NCBI GenBank assembly: GCA_903970565.1
Contig: CAJCJE010000056.1
Coordinates: 1 to 9,178, forward strand
Reading direction: 5' to 3'
Origin: Candidatus Melainabacteria bacterium
GTDB taxonomy: Bacteria > Actinomycetota > Actinomycetes > Mycobacteriales > Pseudonocardiaceae
DNA length: 9,178 nt
This document shows positions 5,929 through 9,178 of the stretch, piece by piece. Position 1 is the first letter of the stretch. Each line of letters opens with the position of its first letter. The notes under the pieces are model-generated. The model worked only from the letters and a program-made list of their open reading frames with translations. It was not told where the DNA came from and searched no databases. The position numbers and the translations under genes are program-made.

Positions 5929-8733
5929 GTGGCAGGGTCGGCAAGAGCACGGAAGAGCGCGGACGGGACGAACGGGTCCGTCCGTCGGCTGGTCATTGTC
6001 GAGTCACCGACCAAAGCCGACAAGATCGCGCCCTACCTCGGCCGCAACTACGTGGTGCTCTCCTCCCGTGGCCACATCAGGGACCTGCCGCGCAAGGCCG
6101 CCGAGGTGCCGGCCAAGTACAAGGGCGAGGCCTGGTCCAACCTCGGCGTCAACGTCGACAACGACTTCGAGCCGATCTACATCGTCACGCCGGACAAGAA
6201 GGCAACGGTCACCGAGCTGAAAGAGGCCCTCAAGGGCGTCGACGAGCTGTACCTCGCGACAGACGGTGACCGCGAGGGCGAGGCCATCGCCTGGCACCTG
6301 CTGGAGACGCTCAAGCCCAAGGTCCCGGTCCGCCGGATGGTCTTCCACGAGATCACCGAGCCGGCCATCCTGGCTGCCGCGCAGGACCCCCGCGAACTGG
6401 ACACCGACCTGGTCGAGGCCTACGAAACCCGACGCATCCTGGACCGGCTCTACGGCTACGAGGTTTCCCCCGTGCTGTGGAAGAAGGTCATGCCCAAGCT
6501 CTCCGCGGGCCGGGTCCAGTCGGTGGCCACCCGGATCGTGGTGGAGCGCGAGCGGGAGCGGATGAGGTTCGTCCCCGCCTCCTACTGGGACATCGCCGCG
6601 ACCCTCGACGCCGGCGCGGACGCGGCCCCCCGCTCCTTCGGCGCCCGGCTGACCGCCGTGGACGGCGTTCGCCTGGCCACCGGCCGCGACTACGGGCAGG
6701 ACGGCCAGCTCAAGGCCGCCAGCAGGGACGGCAAGAACGCGGTCCAGGTGCTGGCCGAGGCCGACGCGCGCCGGCTGGCCGAGGGCCTGACCGGTGCCTC
6801 GCTGGCCGTGGCCAGCGTCGAGGAGAAGCCCTACACCCGTAAGCCGTACGCGCCGTTCATCACCTCCTCGCTCCAGCAGGAGGCCGGGCGCAAGCTGCGT
6901 TTCACCGCCGACCGGACGATGCGCCTGGCCCAGCGGCTCTACGAAAACGGCTATATCACCTATATGCGTACCGACTCCACCACGCTGTCGGAGACCGCGC
7001 TGACGGCGGCCCGCGCGCAGGCCACCGAGCTCTACGGTGGGGAGTACGTGCCGCCGAAGCCGAGGCTGTATGACCGCAAGGTCAAGAACGCCCAGGAGGC
7101 CCACGAGGCGATCCGGCCGGCCGGCGAGGTCTTCCGCACCCCCGGCCAGGTCGCCGGCGAGCTGGCCGCCGACGAGTTCCGGCTCTACGAGCTGGTCTGG
7201 CAGCGCACCATCGCCTCGCAGATGGCCGACGCCAGGGGCACCACGATGAGCGTGCGGATCTCCGGCACCGCCGCCGGCGGCGAGGAGTGCACCTTCTCCT
7301 CCTCCGGTCGCACCATCACCTTCGCGGGCTTCCTCAAGGCCTACGTCGAGTCGGTGGACTCCGAGACCGGCGGCGAGGCGGACAACGCCGAGCGCAGGCT
7401 GCCCAACCTGGTCCGTGACCAGGCGCTGACCGCGACCGAGCTGAACCCGGACGGCCACTCCACCTCGGCCCCGGCCCGCTACACCGAGCCGAGCCTGATC
7501 AACAAGATGGAGGAGCTGGGCATCGGCCGGCCCTCCACCTACGCCAACATCATCGGCACCATCCAGGAACGCGGCTACGTGTGGAAGAAGGGTGCCGCGC
7601 TGGTGCCCTCCTGGGTCGCCTTCTCCGTGGTCGGCCTGCTCGAACAGCACTTCGGCCGGCTGGTGGACTACGACTTCACGGCCGCGATGGAGGACGCGCT
7701 GGAGCGCATCGCGGCCGGCGACGCGCACCGCAGCAACTGGCTGACCGGGTTCTACTTCGGCGCCGACTCCGCCGATGCCGGCGAGAAGGCCGACTCGATC
7801 GGCATGGACGGCCTCAAGACGCTGGTCGGCTCGGGCGTGGACAACATCGACGCCCGCGAGGTCAACTCGATCCCGCTGTTCATCGACGAGCAGATGCGCC
7901 AGATCGTGGTCCGGGTCGGCCGCTACGGCCCGTACCTGGAGCGGGAGGTCCCCGGCCCGGACGGTGACCCGGTCGCCCAGCGCGCCAACCTGCCCGACGA
8001 ACTTCCGCCGGACGAGTTGAGCCTGGAGATGGCGGAGAAGCTGTTCGCCACCCCGCAGGAGGGCCGCTCGCTGGGCACCGACCCGGTCAGCGGGCACGAA
8101 ATCCTCGCCAAGGAGGGCCGGTTCGGCCCGTACGTCACCGAGGTGCTGCCCGAGGACGAGAGCGTCCCGAAGACGAAGCGGCCCAAGCCGCGCACCGGCT
8201 CGCTGCTGCGCTCGATGTCCATCGAGAACGTCACCCTCGACGACGCGCTGCTGCTGTTGTCGCTGCCCAGGATAGTCGGCGCCGACCCGGCCAGTGGTGA
8301 GGAGATCACCGCGCAGAACGGCCGCTACGGCCCGTACCTGAAGAAGGGCACCGACTCCCGGTCGCTGGCCACCGAGCAGGAGATCTTCACCGTCACGCTG
8401 GAGCAGGCGCTGAAGATCTACGCGGAACCGAAGAAGCGCGGTCGCCAGGCCGCCGCCGCCGCGCCGCCGCTGCGCGAAATGGGCAACGACCCGGTCTCCG
8501 GCAAGCCGATGGTGATCAAGGACGGCCGGTTCGGTCCGTACGTCACCGACGGGGAGACCAACGCCTCGCTGCGCAAGGCCGACAGCGTGGAGGAGATCAC
8601 CGACGAGCGTGCCGCCGAACTGCTCGCCGACCGCCGCGCCCGGCCGCCGGCCCCCAAGCGCACCCCGGCCAAGCGGACCCCCGCGAAGCCGAAGACACCG
8701 GCCAAGGCGAAGGTCGCGAAGGCCAAGTCCTGA
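5929..8733 (+). CDS. topA: DNA topoisomerase I (type IA), actinobacterial form
   Basis: TopA relaxes negatively supercoiled DNA by Mg2+-dependent nicking and strand passage. The GTG at 5929 gives 934 residues, the size of M. tuberculosis TopA, and follows a purine-rich ribosome site. An upstream GTG at 5902 would add nine residues and overlap that site. The Toprim domain starts at RRLVIVESPTKA (19-30), with E25 and TDGDREGE (111-118; D112, D114, E116) as metal ligands. The active-site tyrosine is Y345 in GYITYMRTDS; LSAGRVQSVATR (191-202) and EELGIGRPSTY (528-538) are core motifs. There are no Cys4 zinc fingers. Instead four C-terminal repeats carry GRYGPY or GRFGPY (664-669, 730-735, 798-803, 866-871), then a Lys/Pro/Ala tail (907-934) with repeated PAK. 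Such tails support DNA binding and strand passage in mycobacteria. Probably essential; hairpins lie on both sides of the transcription unit. Confidence 0.98.
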   Translation: MAGSARARKSADGTNGSVRRLVIVESPTKADKIAPYLGRNYVVLSSRGHIRDLPRKAAEVPAKYKGEAWSNLGVNVDNDFEPIYIVTPDKKATVTELKEALKGVDELYLATDGDREGEAIAWHLLETLKPKVPVRRMVFHEITEPAILAAAQDPRELDTDLVEAYETRRILDRLYGYEVSPVLWKKVMPKLSAGRVQSVATRIVVERERERMRFVPASYWDIAATLDAGADAAPRSFGARLTAVDGVRLATGRDYGQDGQLKAASRDGKNAVQVLAEADARRLAEGLTGASLAVASVEEKPYTRKPYAPFITSSLQQEAGRKLRFTADRTMRLAQRLYENGYITYMRTDSTTLSETALTAARAQATELYGGEYVPPKPRLYDRKVKNAQEAHEAIRPAGEVFRTPGQVAGELAADEFRLYELVWQRTIASQMADARGTTMSVRISGTAAGGEECTFSSSGRTITFAGFLKAYVESVDSETGGEADNAERRLPNLVRDQALTATELNPDGHSTSAPARYTEPSLINKMEELGIGRPSTYANIIGTIQERGYVWKKGAALVPSWVAFSVVGLLEQHFGRLVDYDFTAAMEDALERIAAGDAHRSNWLTGFYFGADSADAGEKADSIGMDGLKTLVGSGVDNIDAREVNSIPLFIDEQMRQIVVRVGRYGPYLEREVPGPDGDPVAQRANLPDELPPDELSLEMAEKLFATPQEGRSLGTDPVSGHEILAKEGRFGPYVTEVLPEDESVPKTKRPKPRTGSLLRSMSIENVTLDDALLLLSLPRIVGADPASGEEITAQNGRYGPYLKKGTDSRSLATEQEIFTVTLEQALKIYAEPKKRGRQAAAAAPPLREMGNDPVSGKPMVIKDGRFGPYVTDGETNASLRKADSVEEITDERAAELLADRRARPPAPKRTPAKRTPAKPKTPAKAKVAKAKS

Positions 8734-8787
8734 CCGTTCGTTCGACGCCGGCCGCCGGCCGCGATTCGTTCGGGCGACCGCACGGCG

Positions 8788-8817
8788 CGTGAGGTGTGCC
8801 GGTTGTCGCACCTCACG
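8788..8817 (+). terminator. Hairpin terminator after topA
   Basis: CGTGAGGTGTG (8788-8798) pairs with CGCACCTCACG (8807-8817), eleven pairs with one G-U and an eight-base loop. It lies 54 bases after the topA stop. There is no T-run. Between stop and hairpin, TTCGTTCG occurs twice (8737-8744 and 8765-8772), flanking two GCCGGC palindromes at 8747-8759 that could add secondary structure. Confidence 0.7.
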
Positions 8818-8829
8818 TGAACCGTCGGA

Positions 8830-8851
8830 CCGGCGTCGCGCCGGCGTCGCA
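8830..8851. repeat. 11-bp tandem duplication before the last gene
   Basis: CCGGCGTCGCG (8830-8840) is followed at once by CCGGCGTCGCA (8841-8851), ten of eleven bases identical. The second copy runs into CACAAT (8850-8855), a fair -10 hexamer about 35 bp before the GTG at 8890. The position is right for an operator pair or promoter duplication. No regulator can be named. Confidence 0.5.
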
Positions 8852-8878
8852 CAATGGGAACGGGTCGCACAGCAGAAG

Positions 8879-8885
8879 AAGGTGG
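8879..8885 (+). promoter_or_regulatory. Ribosome binding site of the last gene
   Basis: AAGGTGG lies four bases before the GTG at 8890. It supports GTG 8890 over the in-frame ATG five codons later (8905), which has no such site. Confidence 0.6.
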
Positions 8886-8889
8886 TCGC

Positions 8890-9178
8890 GTGGCCCGAGA
8901 CGACATGTTCGGCTCTGATGGCTTTGCCGACACCGGCTTCGTCGGCGCGGACGGCACTCAGGGCTTCGGTCCGGACGGCACGCAGGAGCCCGGCGCGCTG
9001 CCGGCCCTCGGCGATTCACTCGGCGGCCTGGTCACCGGCCCCGCCTTCGAGCCGGGTGACTGGGTCGAGGACCAGCTGGCGTCGTCGGAACGTGACAGCG
9101 TCTACCTGACCGGTATCGCGCCCTTTCCGGATGCGCCTGACCAGCAGGAACTGCGCTCCGCGATGGACAAGGCGATGA
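8890..9178 (+). CDS. N-terminal part of an unrecognised protein (partial, runs off the window)
   Basis: The frame is open from GTG 8890 to the window end, 96 codons, with strong G/C third-position bias and a good ribosome site. The first 40 residues are Gly- and Asp-rich and acidic, including a near-repeat (ADGTQGFG then PDGTQEPG), and look disordered. From about residue 56 (FEPGDWVEDQL) the sequence looks more structured, with YLTGIAPFPDAPDQQELRSA near the end of what is visible. There is no signal peptide or membrane segment. I do not recognise a family. It follows the topA terminator and seems to start its own transcription unit. In M. tuberculosis an uncharacterised gene also neighbours topA, but I cannot show that this is its homologue. 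Confidence 0.75.
   Translation, partial: MARDDMFGSDGFADTGFVGADGTQGFGPDGTQEPGALPALGDSLGGLVTGPAFEPGDWVEDQLASSERDSVYLTGIAPFPDAPDQQELRSAMDKAM

Noticed and set aside
6004..8811. A 935-codon open frame antisense to topA
   Set aside because: It is almost as long as topA, but its composition (Gly, Arg, Leu, Val) is that of a G/C-driven antisense frame, with no recognisable domain.
8813..8823. A partial match to the ParB site parS (TCACGTGAA)
   Set aside because: Only the central part matches, the flanks do not, and half of it is explained by the topA terminator stem.

Overview
The window looks like ordinary chromosome from a high-GC actinomycete. Coding regions use G/C-rich third positions throughout, GTG starts occur, hairpin terminators lack U-tracts, and topoisomerase I is the zinc-finger-less, Lys-tailed actinobacterial form. 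The helicase and TopA closely match the lengths and motif layout of the mycobacterial proteins, which fits Mycobacteriales or Pseudonocardiales, but the genus cannot be fixed from sequence alone. There are no tRNA, rRNA, CRISPR or mobile-element features.

Layout: (1) the last 30 codons of an unrecognised plus-strand gene (1-93), followed by a hairpin; (2) a convergent gap (94-291) holding a short tandem array built on the palindrome TGACYAGTCA plus a second 8-bp tandem repeat; (3) a minus-strand MrfA/YprA-type DECH helicase with a C-terminal cysteine cluster (292-2613); (4) a 557-bp divergent, relatively A/T-rich regulatory gap (2614-3170) with a perfect TGTGA-N6-TCACA Crp/GlxR-type site near its middle, a 12-bp-period direct repeat and a hairpin just before the next gene; (5) hppA, a membrane proton-pumping pyrophosphatase with the K+-independent signature (3171-5516), closed by a 17-bp hairpin; (6) a 412-bp non-coding stretch (5517-5928) leading to (7) topA, DNA topoisomerase I (5929-8733), followed by a hairpin; (8) a short gap with an 11-bp tandem duplication and (9) the start of an unrecognised plus-strand gene running off the window (8890-9178).

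Functionally the three complete genes are housekeeping: a repair-type helicase, an ion-pumping pyrophosphatase that removes the PPi made by biosynthesis (including DNA and RNA synthesis), and the main DNA-relaxing enzyme. Each appears to be its own transcription unit. I find no convincing undescribed multi-gene system. The parts worth a second look are non-coding: the palindromic repeat array in the convergent gap, the Crp-type site between helicase and hppA, and the structured leaders of hppA and topA.
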